Part shown: piece by piece, positions 22,501 to 33,631 of the stretch
Numbering within the stretch: the stretch's first letter is position 1
Layout: each line of letters starts with the position of its first letter
Assembly: GCF_000715075.1 (NCBI RefSeq)
Contig: NC_134080.1
Span: forward strand, 37,800,758-37,864,757
Direction of reading: 5' to 3'
DNA: 64,000 nucleotides
Origin: Nicotiana tabacum
Taxonomy: Eukaryota; Streptophyta; Magnoliopsida; Solanales; Solanaceae
The notes under the pieces: model-generated
What the model was told of the DNA's origin: nothing
Database searches by the model: none
What the model saw: only the letters and a program-made list of their open reading frames with translations
Position numbers and translations under genes: made by a program

Positions 22501-24297
22501 ATTTTTATTCGAGTTTGAGCTTAAGGGAGCCATTTTGAAGAGGGATTCAAGGGATAGCGTCTGGATGTAAGATTTTTGAATCTAATAATCGATCCTATGG
22601 CATTATTTCACTGATTTGGCTTGAAATTAATGGAAACTAAGGGTTAAAAATTGGGGATTAGCACTTGGTATTAGAGACCTTGACTTGAGGATTTGAGGGA
22701 CCGTTTGTGGTCGGATTTTAGGACTATTGATATGTATGAACTCGTGGAGTGATAAGGATTCCATTGATGTAAATTTTGTCGGATTCCGAGATATGGGCTC
22801 GGGGGTGGGGTTTTGGTTAATTTTGGAATTTGTGTTATAATTTGATTTCTTTCGAGTGGGCTTTGGATAGATTTGGGGCATCTGGAGGCCGATTCGAGAG
22901 GCAAAGGCATCGAGGCTAGATTTTGGGCTGGATAGAGGTGAGAAATGATTGTAAATGCTGTCCTGGGGGTATACAACCCCGAACTTCACATCGTTGTGCT
23001 ATTATGAGGTGACACACACGCTAGATGACGAGCGTGAGGTCATGCACCGTTGGGGACTTTGACCTAGTCCGTCCCGAATGACTGTTTTATGGCGTATTTG
23101 ACTGAAAACTGCTTGCTATCATCATGTCATGGACTGAATGCCATATTTGGGCCTCGTGCCAACTGTTTGGACCCTTAGGGGATTTTTACTACTATTTTCT
23201 CACTATTTTGATTTTATATCTGTACTCAGTCACGCTATATTCTACTGTTTTCATAACTCAACCATGTTTACTCTATTTTAACAATTTAAATGATATTTTG
23301 GGATAAGCATCATATTTTTACTATGCCTGAGTGGCTTTTAGAGATTTCTGATTGAGTAGGGCCGAGGGCCTGTGTTGTGAGGTTATTGAGCTGATTCATG
23401 ATTATAAGGCCGAGGGCCTGAGCTGTACGCCATGAGGTGGTTTGATATAAGGTCGAGAGCTTATTTGATTATGCCACGAGATGGCTTGATATTGCGCTTG
23501 GACCGTAAGGGGCCCCTCTCGGAGTCTATACACCCCTAGTGAGCGCGAGTACCCAGTGTGATATGTGATATAGCCCGAGGTGCTGATGTTGTTCCATGTT
23601 ATTGCCTGAGGGGCTGATACGAGTAATTGTGAAATAGCCCGAAGGGCTGATTCTGTTGGTACTTCGCCCGAGGGGCTGGTTTTATGTGTTTATATTTTCT
23701 CACTGATTTTCATTCACTAGTTTAATTATTAAAAGATGTTTTAAATAAGCTTACACTAAACTAAGGTGTTTCTACAAATTTTCACTGTTATATTGCATTG
23801 TTTTGTTTTACACTGCCTCTTTATAGCATTTTTGCTGTGTTTTACGTGCTTTCTTATCTCTCAGCTACTTTTACTTTTATTACTCACTGAGTCGGAGTAC
23901 TCCCTACACCCTGTGTGCAGATACAGGAGCCTCGGGTCCCGCTAGCGAGTGTTGATTGCTTCCAACTCAGGTGGTTCGGAGTTCACTAGGTAGCTGCTCG
24001 GCGTTCGCAGTTTCTCCCTCTTATCTTATTTTCCTTTTATTAATTCTGTAATAGACTATGTAGACTCTTCCAACTTTCAAACGGTCGTTAGATGCTCGTG
24101 GCTGGTGATACCCCGATGTCGGGCTGTGTTGGTTGTTTTGCAAATTGTACTATTTCACTTTTATTTTGGGATTATTAGCATGTTAATGACTTAAATTGTG
24201 TTATTATAATTGTTAAAATAAATTGGGAGTTGTGTCGGCTGGGCTTGTCTTTATGAGAGGCGCCATCACAACCGGGTCCAAATTTAGGGTCGTGACA
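22501..24297 (+). mobile_element. Tekay 5' LTR, right piece
   Basis: Matches 30495-32329 of the 3' LTR throughout and ends GTCGTGACA before the primer-binding site. It holds repeated short hairpin units of the form 'GCCCGAGGGGCTG' between about 23345 and 23680 (also in the 3' LTR at 31385-31700). There is no gene; open frames such as 23124-23306 have no domain. Confidence 0.9.
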
Positions 24298-24300
24298 AGT

Positions 24301-24313
24301 TGGTATCAGAGCC
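24301..24313 (+). other. Primer-binding site of Tekay (initiator Met tRNA)
   Basis: TGGTATCAGAGCC, three bases after the LTR end at 24297. Confidence 0.9.
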
Positions 24314-24498
24314 TATGTTACATAGGTCTCACGAGTCATGAGCAGATTTAGTATAGTCTCGTGGATCGGTACAAAGACGTCTATATTTATCCTCGAGAGG
24401 CTGCATAACCTTTAGGAAAAACTTCATATTCTTGAAATTCTTATCGTGCGAATTTGTTGATCCGAGTACTAAACCTCTGTTATTCTGTTTTCTCACAG

Positions 24499-26040
24499 AT
24501 GTTGAGGACACGAGCGACCATTCAGGATGGACGACCACCAGTACCACCAACTATGGCCACTAGAGGCCGAAGACGAGGTCGAGGCCGTGGTAGGGGGCAG
24601 AGGTGTAGCCCGCAGCGCAGCTAGGGCAGCACTTGCAGATCCACCACCCTAGTTCATGATCAGGTCCCAGTTGTGGACGCTCCAGCGCACCAGCTCAGGC
24701 ACCAACTATGCCCATTATGATTCCGGGTCTTCAAGAGGTCTTGGCTCAGATTCTATCAGTATGCACTGGCCTAGCTCAGGCGGTCTCAGTTACTATAGCC
24801 GCAACTACTTCTCAGGCCAGAGGAGGCACTCAAACTCCCACCGCTTGCACACCTGAGCAGGTTGTGTAGGGACTTCAGACACTCGGAGCACTTCTAGCCC
24901 AGCCGGTTGCAGCTATTCAAGACTATGTAGCTCCTGCTATGCCAGAGGACGAGCAACGCAGGTTGGAGAGGTTTGGTAGACTTCAGCCACCGACTTTCAG
25001 TAGTGCAAAGGGCGAGGATGCCCAGGGTTTCTTGGACAAGTGTTAGAGGATTCTTCATACAGCGGGTATTCTGGAGACCAGTGGGGTCGCTTTCAGTACT
25101 TTTCAATTTTTTGGAGCTGCCTTCACTTGGTGGGAGACTTATGAGAGGCGTAGGCCTATTGGTGCAACACCCCTTACCTGGCAGCAGTTCTCCGTTCTAT
25201 TTTTGGAGAAGTATGTGCCACAGTCTCGTAGGGAGGTGCTGCGTAGGCAGTTCGAGTGGTTGCATCAGCGGGATATGATTGTGATGCAGTATGAGATGAG
25301 GTTCTTAGAGTTAGATCATCATGCTATTTGGTTGGCTCTTATAGATAGAGAGAGGATCAGGAGGTTCGTTGATGGCCTCACATATCAGCTTCGTATTCTC
25401 ATGACCAAGGAGAGGGTGTCTGGTGCTACTTTTGAGGAGGTTGTTTACATTGCTCGTGAGATCGAGTTAGTTCGTCGCCAGGAGCGAGATGAGATGGAGG
25501 CCAAGAGGCCTCGGGGATCTGGCAGTTATAGTGATGATCCTTCGAGAGGTAAGTTTCAGTACGGTAGAGGCCGTCCATTCAGACATGCTCAGTCAGCTCG
25601 CCCAGGTTATTGTGGGGCGTCATTGGGTCATGGTTCTCACAGTTCTCATCAGGGCCATTCATCACTCAGTGCCCTTCCAACATAAAATTCGTCCCATGCT
25701 CCATCAGTTCAGGGCTCTTCTATGCCAGGTGCATCTGCTAGTCATTCCGGTGCTAGGGGTTCCCTTCAGTCCCCATCTCCAGCACCCAGGATTTGCTATG
25801 AGTGTGGAGAGTTGGGTCATATGTGGAGGCAGTGTCCTCGTCGTCTTGGGGGTTTATCTCAGTAGAGGAGTCAGCCATCGACTTCAACACCAGTTACCTC
25901 ACCATCACCCACCCAGCCAGTTAAGGGTGAAGGCCAGTCAGCTAGGGGCTGCCCCAGAAGGGGAGGTCGATCAGGTGGTGGTCAAGCCCGTTTCTATGCA
26001 CTCCCAGCTAGACCCAATGCTATTGCTTCAGATGATGTAA
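24499..26040 (+). pseudogene. Tekay gag with CCHC zinc knuckle
   Basis: ATG 24499 begins 'MLRTRATIQDGRPP', then an Arg/Gly-rich segment ('TRGRRRGRGRGRGQR'). After frame changes the capsid (retrotransposon gag) domain runs from 'RFGRLQPPTFSS' (about 24969) through 'FTWWETYERRRP' (25130) to 'GATFEEVVYIAREIE' (25430). The zinc knuckle 'CYECGELGHMWRQC' lies at about 25795-25836. Stops occur at about 25045, 25683 and 25863. The protein would form particles and package RNA. Confidence 0.85.
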
Positions 26041-26500
26041 TTACAGGTATTGCCTTAGTCTGCCACAGAGATGCCTCTATATTATTTGATCCCGTTTCTA
26101 CTTTTTCTTATGTGTCATCATATTTTGCTCATTATTTGGATACGCCCCGTGAGTCTCTTGTTTCATTTGTTCGTGTATCTGCTCTAGTGGGCGATACTAT
26201 TATTGTGGACCGTGTCTATCGGTCGTGTGTGGTGACTATTAAGGGTTTGGAAACCCGAGTGGATCTTCTGTGGTTATGTATGGTAGACTTTGATGTGATA
26301 TTTGGGCATGGATTGGTTATCTCCGTATTGCGTTATTTTAGACTGTCATGCTAAGACAGTAACATTGGCTATGCCGGGTGTGCCACGAATTGAGTGGCGA
26401 GATTCGACTGATTTTGTCCCCAGTAGAGTGATTTCGTTCTTGAAGGCCCAGCGTATGGTTTGGAAGGGTTGTCTTTCATATTTAGCCTTTGTGAGGGATG
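26041..26500 (+). pseudogene. Tekay aspartic protease
   Basis: 'ASILFDPVSTFSYVS' (about 26072) is the active-site region. The family has Gly after Asp-Pro, here Val, so catalysis would be impaired. 'VTIKGLETRVDLLWLCMVDFDVIFGHGLVI' (about 26232) is the C-terminal half of the fold with a frame change near 26320 before the RT leader. Confidence 0.75.
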
Positions 26501-28130
26501 TCGGTGCAGAGACCCCCATTATCGATTCTATTCCCGTTGTGAGAGATTTTTCCGATGTATTTCCTGCAGACCTTTTGGGCATGCCACCAGACATGGATAT
26601 TGATTTTGGTATTGATCTGGTGTCGGGCGCTCAACCCATTTCTATTGCACCATATCGTATGGCACCAGCGGAGTTGAAATAATTGAAGAAGCAGCTTCAG
26701 GAACTCCTTGATAAGGGGTTCATTCGGCCTAGTGTGTCGCTTTGGGGTACGCCTGTGTTATTTGTGAAAAAGAAGGATGACACGATGAGGATGTGCATTT
26801 ATTATAGGCAGTTGAACAAAGTAACAATCAAGAACAAGTATCGTTTGCCTCGTATCGATGATTTATTCGACCAGCTTCAGGGAGCGAGAATGTTCTCTAA
26901 GATTGATCTCCATTCATGTTATCACCAGTTGAAGATCAGGGAGTCGGATATTTTTAAGACAGCCTTCAAGACCAGATATGGTCATTATAAGTTTCTTGTT
27001 ATGTCTTTCGGACCAATGCCCCGACAATGTTCATGCATTTGATGAACAGCGTGTTTCGGCCTTATCTTGATTCGTTCGTGATTGTTTTCATTGATGATAT
27101 TCTGGTATACTCGCATAGTCAGGAGGAGCATGCGGAGCATTTGAGAGTTGTGTTGCAGAGGTTGAGGGATGAGAAACTGTATGCAAAGGTCTCCAAATGT
27201 GAGTTTTGGCTCAGTTCAGTGGCTTTCTTGGGGCACGTGGTGTCCAGCGAGGGTATTCAGGTTGATCCGAAGAAGATAGAGGCGGTTCAGAGTTGGCCCA
27301 AACTATCCTCAGCTACAGAGATTCACAGCTTTCTTGGTTTGGTGGGTTATTACCGTTGGTTTGTTCAGGGATTTTCATCTATTGCATCGCCCTTGACCAA
27401 GTTTACTCAAAAGAGTGCTCCATTCAAGTAGTCGGATGAGTGCGAGGAGAGCTTTCAGAAGCTCAAAACAGCCTTGACCACGGCTCCAGTGTTAGTTTTG
27501 CCATCAGCTTTAGGTTCATATACTGTATATTGTGATGCTTTGAGAGTTAGTATTGGGTGTGTGTTGATGTAGGAGGGTAGAGTTATTACTTATGGTTCTC
27601 GTCAATTGAAGCCCCATGAGAAGAATTACCCCGTTCATGATTTGGAGTTGGCTGCCATTGTTCACGCGTTGCAGATTTGGAGGCATTATTTGTATGGTGT
27701 GTCTTGTGAGGTGTTTACTGATCATCGTAGCCTCCAGCACTTGTGCAAACATAAGGATCTCAATTTGAGGCAGCGGAGATGGTTGGAGTTATTAAAGGAT
27801 TATGATATTACTATTTTGTACCATATGGGGAAGGCCAATGTAGTGGTCGATGCCTTAAGAAGGAAGGCGGTGAGTATGGGGAGTTTGGCATATATTCCAG
27901 TTGGGGAGAGACCTCTTGTAGTTGATGTTCAGGCCTTGGCCAATCGGTTCGTGATGTTGGATATTTCGGAGCCCAGTCAAGTATTGGATTGTGTTATTTC
28001 TCGATCTTTCTTATTTGATCGCATCAGAGAGCGCCAGTATGATGATCCTCATTTTATTGTCCTTAAGGATAGAGTTCAGCACGACGATGCCATAGATGTG
28101 ACTATTGGTGATGACAGGTGTTGAGGATGC
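26501..28130 (+). pseudogene. Tekay reverse transcriptase and RNase H
   Basis: RT leader 'FSDVFPADLLGMPPD' (about 26548); a TAA at 26680; fingers '[21 protein letters not shown]' (26698); palm '[16 protein letters not shown]' (26890); a frameshift near 27020; the catalytic FIDD at 27087-27098. The connection '[20 protein letters not shown]' (27226) and '[11 protein letters not shown]' (27331) lead into RNase H: 'TVYCDALRVSIGCVL' (27520), '[15 protein letters not shown]' (27619) and '[11 protein letters not shown]' (27712). Further TAG stops at 27429 and 27570. Confidence 0.9.
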
Positions 28131-29314
28131 AGGGCCGGATATGTGTGTGCAATGTAGATGGGCTTCGGGAGTTGATTTTGGAGGAGGCCCATAGCTCGCG
28201 GTATTCCATCCATCCGGGTGCCGCGAAGATGTATCGGGATCTGAGACAATATTATTGGTGGAGGAGAATGAAGAAAGACATTGTGGGGTTTGTAGCTCGG
28301 TGTCTCAATTGTCAGCAGGTGAAATATGAGCATCAGAGATCGGGTGGCTTGCTTCAGCAGATAGATATTCCAAAGTGGAAGTGAGAGAGGATCACTATGG
28401 ATTTTGTAGTTGGACTCCCACGGACTTTGAAGAGGTTCAATGCTATTTGGGTGATTGTGGATCGGTTGATCAAGTCCGCGCACTTCATTCCTGTGTGCAC
28501 TACCTATTCTTCAGAGCGGTTGGCAGGGATCTATATCCAGGAGATTGTTCATTTGCATGGTGTTCCGGTTTCCATCATTTCAGATAGAAGCACTCAATTT
28601 ACTTCGCAGTTTTGGAGAGTGGTGTAGAGAGAGTTGGGTACTCAGGTTGAGTTAAGCACAACTTTTCACCCTTGGACGGACGGGCAGTCCGAGCACACTA
28701 TTCAGATATTGGAGGACATGTTGCGTGCTTGTGTCATCAATTTTGGAGGGTCATGGGATCAGTTTCTACTACTCGCAGAGTTTACTTATAACAACAGTTA
28801 TCAGTCGAGTATTCAGATGGCTCCATATGAGGCTTTGTATGAGAGGTGGTGTAGATCTCCAGTCGATTGGTTTGAGCTGGAAAAGGCTAGGATATTGGGT
28901 ACAAACTTGGTGCAGGATGCTTTAGACAAGGTGAAGGTGATTTAGGAGAGGCTTCGTACAGCGCAGTCGAGACAAAAGAGATATTCTAACAGGAAGGTTC
29001 GGGATGTGTCCTACATGGTTGGTGAGAAGGTTCTATTGAAGGTTTCACCCATGAAGAGTGTTATGAGGTTTGGAAAGAAAGGTAAATTGAGTCCTCGGTT
29101 CATTGGGCCTTTTGAGGTGCTTTAGAGGATTGGGGAGGTGGCTTATGAGCTTGCTTTGCCACCCAGCTTATCGAGTGTGCATTCGGTGTTCCATGTTTCT
29201 ATGCTTCGGAAGTATATTGGCGATCCGTCTCATGTTTTGGATTCCAGCACGGTTCAGTTGGATGATGATTTGACTTATGATGTGGAGCCAGTGGCTATTC
29301 TGGAGCGTCAGGTT
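28131..29314 (+). pseudogene. Tekay integrase
   Basis: Zinc-binding HHCC region from 'YSIHPGAAKMYRDL' (about 28203) to 'CLNCQQVKYEH' (28302). Catalytic acidic residues appear in '[10 protein letters not shown]' (28391), '[14 protein letters not shown]' (28572) and 'GQSEHTIQILED' (28682). The C-terminal GPY/F-like region is 'GKLSPRFIGPFEVL' (about 29081) and 'VHSVFHVSMLRKYIGD' (29178). Stops occur at about 28382, 28625, 28943 and 29123; several correspond to Gln or Trp codons in the family. It inserts element DNA; chromoviruses target heterochromatin through the next domain. Confidence 0.9.
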
Positions 29315-29460
29315 CAAAGTTGAGGTCAAAGGATATAGCTTTAGTGAAAGTGCAGTGGAGAGGTCGGCCCGTGGAGGAGGCTACCTGGGAGACCGAGCGG
29401 GAGATGTAGAGCAGATATACTCACCTATTTGAGGCTTCAGGTATGTTTATTGACTCGTTC
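29315..29460 (+). pseudogene. Tekay chromodomain
   Basis: After a frameshift just past 29314, 'ALVKVQWRGRPVEEATWETE' (about 29338) gives the chromodomain core with W, W and E positions typical of the Tekay type. A TAG follows at about 29407, then 'YTHLFEASGMFIDSF'. It is thought to bind modified histone H3 and guide integration (family knowledge). Confidence 0.85.
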
Positions 29461-29478
29461 GAGGATGAACGTTTGTTT

Positions 29479-29491
29479 AAGAGGGGGAGGA
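29479..29491 (+). other. Polypurine tract of Tekay
   Basis: AAGAGGGGGAGGA immediately before the TGTGATGACC start of the 3' LTR. Confidence 0.9.
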
Positions 29492-32329
29492 TGTGATGAC
29501 CCGGCCAGTCGTCTCATGAGTTACCACTCTGTTTCCTCCATTTCTGCTTCTTATTGCTTAGATTATCGGTATTTTGTGTCACCGGGTTGGTTAGCTCGGG
29601 TTCGGAAAGGTTTTGGTGAGGTTTGAGACACTTAGTCTCTTTTGAGTGAGTTTAAGTTGGAAAAGTCAACCAGATGTTGACTTATGTGAAATAGGGCTCA
29701 GATGTGAATTTCGATAGTTCGGACGGCTTCGGGAGATGATTTGGGACTTAGAAGCGTGATCGGAATGGGTTTTGGAGGTTCGGAGTAGATTTAGGCTTGA
29801 ATTGGTGAAGTTGGAATTTTGGTGTTTCCAGTTGATAGGTGAGATTTTGATATAGGGGTCGGAATGGAATTCTGGGAGTTGCAGTAGGTCCGTTGTGTCA
29901 TTTAGGATGTGTGTGCAAAATTTCAAGTCATTCAGACGTGGTTTGATAGACTTTTTGATCAAAAGCGGAATTTAGAAGTATTTGGAATCTTAAGCTTGAA
30001 TTCGATGTGGTTTTGGTATTTTTGATGTTGTCTTGAGCATTTCGAAGATTGGAACAAGTTTGAATAAGGTTATGGGATATGTTGGCATGTTTGGTTGAGG
30101 TCCCGGGGGCTTCGGGATGGATTCAGATGGTTGACGGGGAGTTTGGAGTTTTGGAGAAGCTGTGGAAATTTTCTGCTTCTGATATCTCCGCACCTGCGGA
30201 TTGGGGACCGCAGGTGTGATGCCGCAGATGCAAAGAGGAGGCCGCAGAAGCGGAGGTTGGCAATTTGGAGCTTGGCCGTAGATGCGGAGAAAAAGGGCGC
30301 ATCTGTGGGACCGCAGATGCGATTCATGGGCGCAGATGAGGCCCTGGGGGACTTAAGTGAAAACCGCAGAAGCGGTTCATGGCCACAGAAGCGGTATCGC
30401 AGGAGCGGGATTTTGGCCGTAGGTGCGATTTTGTTGGGCCAGAAAGTAGATAAACTCCCCTTCGCGAATTTTGAGTTGTTCTTCACCATTTTTATTCGGG
30501 TTTGAGCTTGGGGGAACCATTTTGAAGAGGGATTCAAGGGATAACGTCTGGAGGTAATATTTTTGAACCTAATAATCGATCCTATGGCATTATTTCACTA
30601 ATTTGGCTTTAAATTAATAGAAATTAAGGGTTAAAAATTGGGGATTAGGTCTTGATATTGGAGACCTTGACTTGAGGATTTAAGGGACCATTTCTGGTCA
30701 GATTTTGGGACTTTTGATATGTATGAACTCGCGGAGTGACAAAGATTCCGTTGATGTAAATTTTGTCGGATTCCGAGATGTGGGCTCGTGGGTCAGGTTT
30801 CGGTTAATTTTGGGATTTGTGTTATAATTTGATTTTTTTCGAGTGGGCTTTGTTCCCTTAGCATATTTTGATGGTTATATACTATTTTGGATAGATTTGG
30901 AGCATTCGTAGGCCGATTCGAGAGGCAAAGGCATCGCGGGCTAGAGTTTGTGCCGGATACAGGTGAGTAATGATTGTAAATGCTGTCCTGAGGGTATGAA
31001 ACCCCGGACTTCACATCGTTGTGCTATTATGAGGTGACACACATTCTAGATGACGAGCGTGGAATCGTGCACCTTTGGGGACTATGACTTAGTCCATCCC
31101 GAATCACTGTTTTACGGTGTATTTGACTGAAAACTGCTTGCTATCATCATGTCATGGGCTGAATGTCATATTTGGGCCTCGTGCCAACTGTTTGGACCCT
31201 TAGAGGATTTGTACTGCTATTTTCTCATTGTTTTGATTTTATATATGTATTCAGTCACGCTATATTCTACTATTTTCATAACTCAGCCATGTTTACTCTG
31301 TTTTAACACTTTAAATGATATTTTGGGCTGAGCATCATATATTTACTGTACTCGAGTGACTTTTAGAGATTTTTGACTGAGTAGGGCTGAGGGCCTGTGT
31401 TGTGAGGTTATTAAGCTGATTTATGATTATGAGGCCGAGGGCCTGAGTTGTATGCCACGGGGTGGCTTGATATGAGGCCGAGAGCATATTTGATTATGCC
31501 ACGAGATGACTTGATATTGTGCTTGGGTCGTAGGGGGCCCCTCCCGGAGTTTGTACACCCCCAGTGAGCGCGGTTACCTAGTGTGATATGTGATATAGCC
31601 CGAGGGGCTGATGTTGTTCCATGTTATTGCCCGAGGGGCTGATACGGGTGATTGTGAGATAGCCCGAAGGGCTGATTCTGTTGGTACTTTGCCCGCGGGG
31701 CTGGTTTTATGTGCTTATCTTTTCTCACTGTTTTTCATTCACTCGTTTAACTGTTAAAAGATATTTTAAAGAAGCTTACTCTGAACTAAGGTGTTTCTAC
31801 AAGTTTTCACTATTTTATTGCATTGTTTTGTTTTACACTGCCTCTTTATAGCATTTTTGCTGTGTTTTACGTGCTTTCTTATCTCTTAGCTACTTTTACT
31901 TTTATTACTCACTGAGTCAGAGTACTCCCTGCACCCTGTGTGCAGATACAGGAGCCTCGGGTCCCGTTAGCGAGTGCTGATTGCTTCCAGCTCAGGCGGT
32001 TTGGAGTTCACTAGGTAGCTGCTCGGCGTTTGCAGCCTAGTGTTTCTCTCTCTTATCTTATTTTCCTTGTATTAATTCTGTAATAGACTATGTAGACTCT
32101 TCCTACTTTCAAATGGTCGTTAGATGCTCATCACTGGTGACACCCCGATGTCGGGCTGTGTTGGTTGTTTCGCAAATTGTACTATTTCACTTTCATTTTG
32201 GGATTATTAGCATGTTAATGACTTAAATTGTGTTATTATAATTGTTAAAATAAATTGGGAGTTGTGTCGGCTGGACTTGTCTTCACGAGAGGCGCCATCA
32301 CGACTGGGTCCGAATTTAGAGTCGTGACA
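29492..32329 (+). mobile_element. Tekay 3' LTR, 2838 bp
   Basis: TGTGATGACCCGG...GTCGTGACA. It is the complete version of the LTR seen in pieces at 12036 and 22501. It includes the GC-rich cassette at 30188-30427 followed by a degraded TATA region near 30450. There is no gene; the antisense and sense frames across the cassette (30070-30537) arise from its composition. Confidence 0.92.
30188..30427 (+). repeat. GC-rich inverted-repeat cassette in Tekay 3' LTR
   Basis: About ten alternating units of the form CCGCAGATGCGG / CCGCAGAAGCGG, each nearly self-complementary, in otherwise AT-rich sequence, ending shortly before the TATA region. Confidence 0.75.
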
Positions 32330-33626
32330 CGTACACCTTTTGACCTTTCTGTGGTTCCACTCAAAAACAATCCCAACTCTCTCCTTAATCATCTAGCAAC
32401 TTAAGTGCTTTCAGAGGTAAATGATCAAAAAGATTTAATTAAGAACAAAAAAGAAAAAGAAAAAGAGAATCCGTTTGTAATGTGGGTGCCAAAGAAAAGG
32501 ATTATAGGCTCAAATGGGCTATCTAAGGATAATTTTATTTATGGTGGTATACTAGCTCAATGGACAATCAAAGAAACTCCCACAACGTCTCCAAGACTCA
32601 CAAAACTTACTTATTTCGCTTTGATTAACACACATGCAAAGTTCTAGACTAACACAGGATAGCACAGAATATAACCAAGACCTCACATCATATAACGCAC
32701 ATGATTCACTCCGGACGGTTCAAACCCGACACTTAGGTTAAACAACTAAGCACAACCATCCTATTAATTCAACCCATGGAAAGTAACCATAGGAGCCAAA
32801 AAATGAACTTAAGCATCAAAGAAAGTCACATATATTCTCAAGGCATGTGGCCACTAGAACACGAAAAAGATAATCAGCTCAAATGGTACAACTCAAAGTC
32901 CCAGCATAAAACATGCCAAAAAGTACAGATACTCAAGTTTTTCTCATTCCATTATCAATTCTAAAAAGAAAAGAAAATTCTTTTGTATTTTTTTCTTTGA
33001 ACTTTACTCCGTCAAAAAAACTGACTAAGAAATCCATTGTCGCGAAAAATCCAAAATTTTTGAAAATTCTACCTAAAAAGAATTATTACCCGGTACAAAG
33101 AGTCATCCTTTGGAAAAGAACTTTGGCCACAAGAAAAGCCAAGAGGGATTATTTCTACCTAATTATTTTTTATATATATATTTTTAACATACATAACATA
33201 GCACAAGAAATCACCCAGATAGTCTTCTCCTACCTCATACTTAAAATTGTGCATTGTCCTTAATGCACACTATAAATAACAAGAGGGTAAAGAAAACTCC
33301 CTGATAGGCCAAAGGCCAAAGCATTAGCAGCTCATAGGATACTCAGACTTCTCCCGGGCATTGGTTTTTTATGCGGGCACCCCACACTTAGTTCCAGCCA
33401 TCTTGCTTTCTTTTACTTCCTTCCAATGGCTTTGCTTCTCATCCTCCTCGAAAATAAAAATCTATACTAAAAAAATTAACACAATAAAAATAATTAAAAA
33501 AAATGAAAGCAGCAAAGTTGGGTTGCCTCCCAACAAGCGCTTTATTTAACGTCGCAGTACGGCATGGACCACTTTTTGCATCCATTTTGAACTTCTGAAT
33601 TGGACCCCAAAGTTTGCTTCAATATT
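32330..33626 (-). mobile_element. Fragment of an Athila-type 3' internal region
   Basis: On the minus strand the block at about 33580-33510 reads 'GACGTTAAATAAAGCGC' then 'TTGTTGGGAGGCAACCCAA', and about 33400-33350 reads 'AAGTGTGGGGTGCCC'. These are phrases I recognise from the spacer after pol in Athila-like plant Gypsy elements (from memory). No RT, integrase or LTR is found here. Short open frames (for example 32913-33263) have no domain. It ends at the Tekay 3' LTR on one side and at the inverted-LTR insertion on the other. Confidence 0.45.
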
Positions 33627-33631
33627 ATTGA
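33627..33631. repeat. Left flanking direct repeat ATTGA of the inverted-LTR insertion
   Basis: ATTGA directly precedes the TGATATGC start of LTR-A. The same five bases in the same orientation follow the outer end of LTR-B at 37547-37551. Confidence 0.65.

Larger units (their letters stand above)
12036..32329 (+). mobile_element. Tekay/Del chromovirus (Ty3-Gypsy) with nested Copia element
   Basis: 5' LTR pieces at 12036-12254 and 22501-24297, iMet-type primer-binding site at 24301, gag, protease, RT, RNase H, integrase and a chromodomain at the C-terminus, a polypurine tract at 29479 and a 3' LTR at 29492-32329. A C-terminal chromodomain after integrase and an LTR of 2.8 kb starting TGTGATGACCC fit the Tekay (Del) clade. 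The 5' LTR lacks its first 782 bases and is split by the Copia element. All ORFs carry stops or frameshifts. Confidence 0.9.

Noticed and set aside
30070..30537. Open frames on both strands in the Tekay LTR (also 12009-12293)
   Set aside because: They cross the GC-rich cassette, occur in both LTR copies, and have no domain.
32330..33626. Host gene in the sequence after the Tekay 3' LTR
   Set aside because: Only short frames of low complexity are present, and the recognisable phrases are those of a Gypsy pol-LTR spacer on the minus strand.
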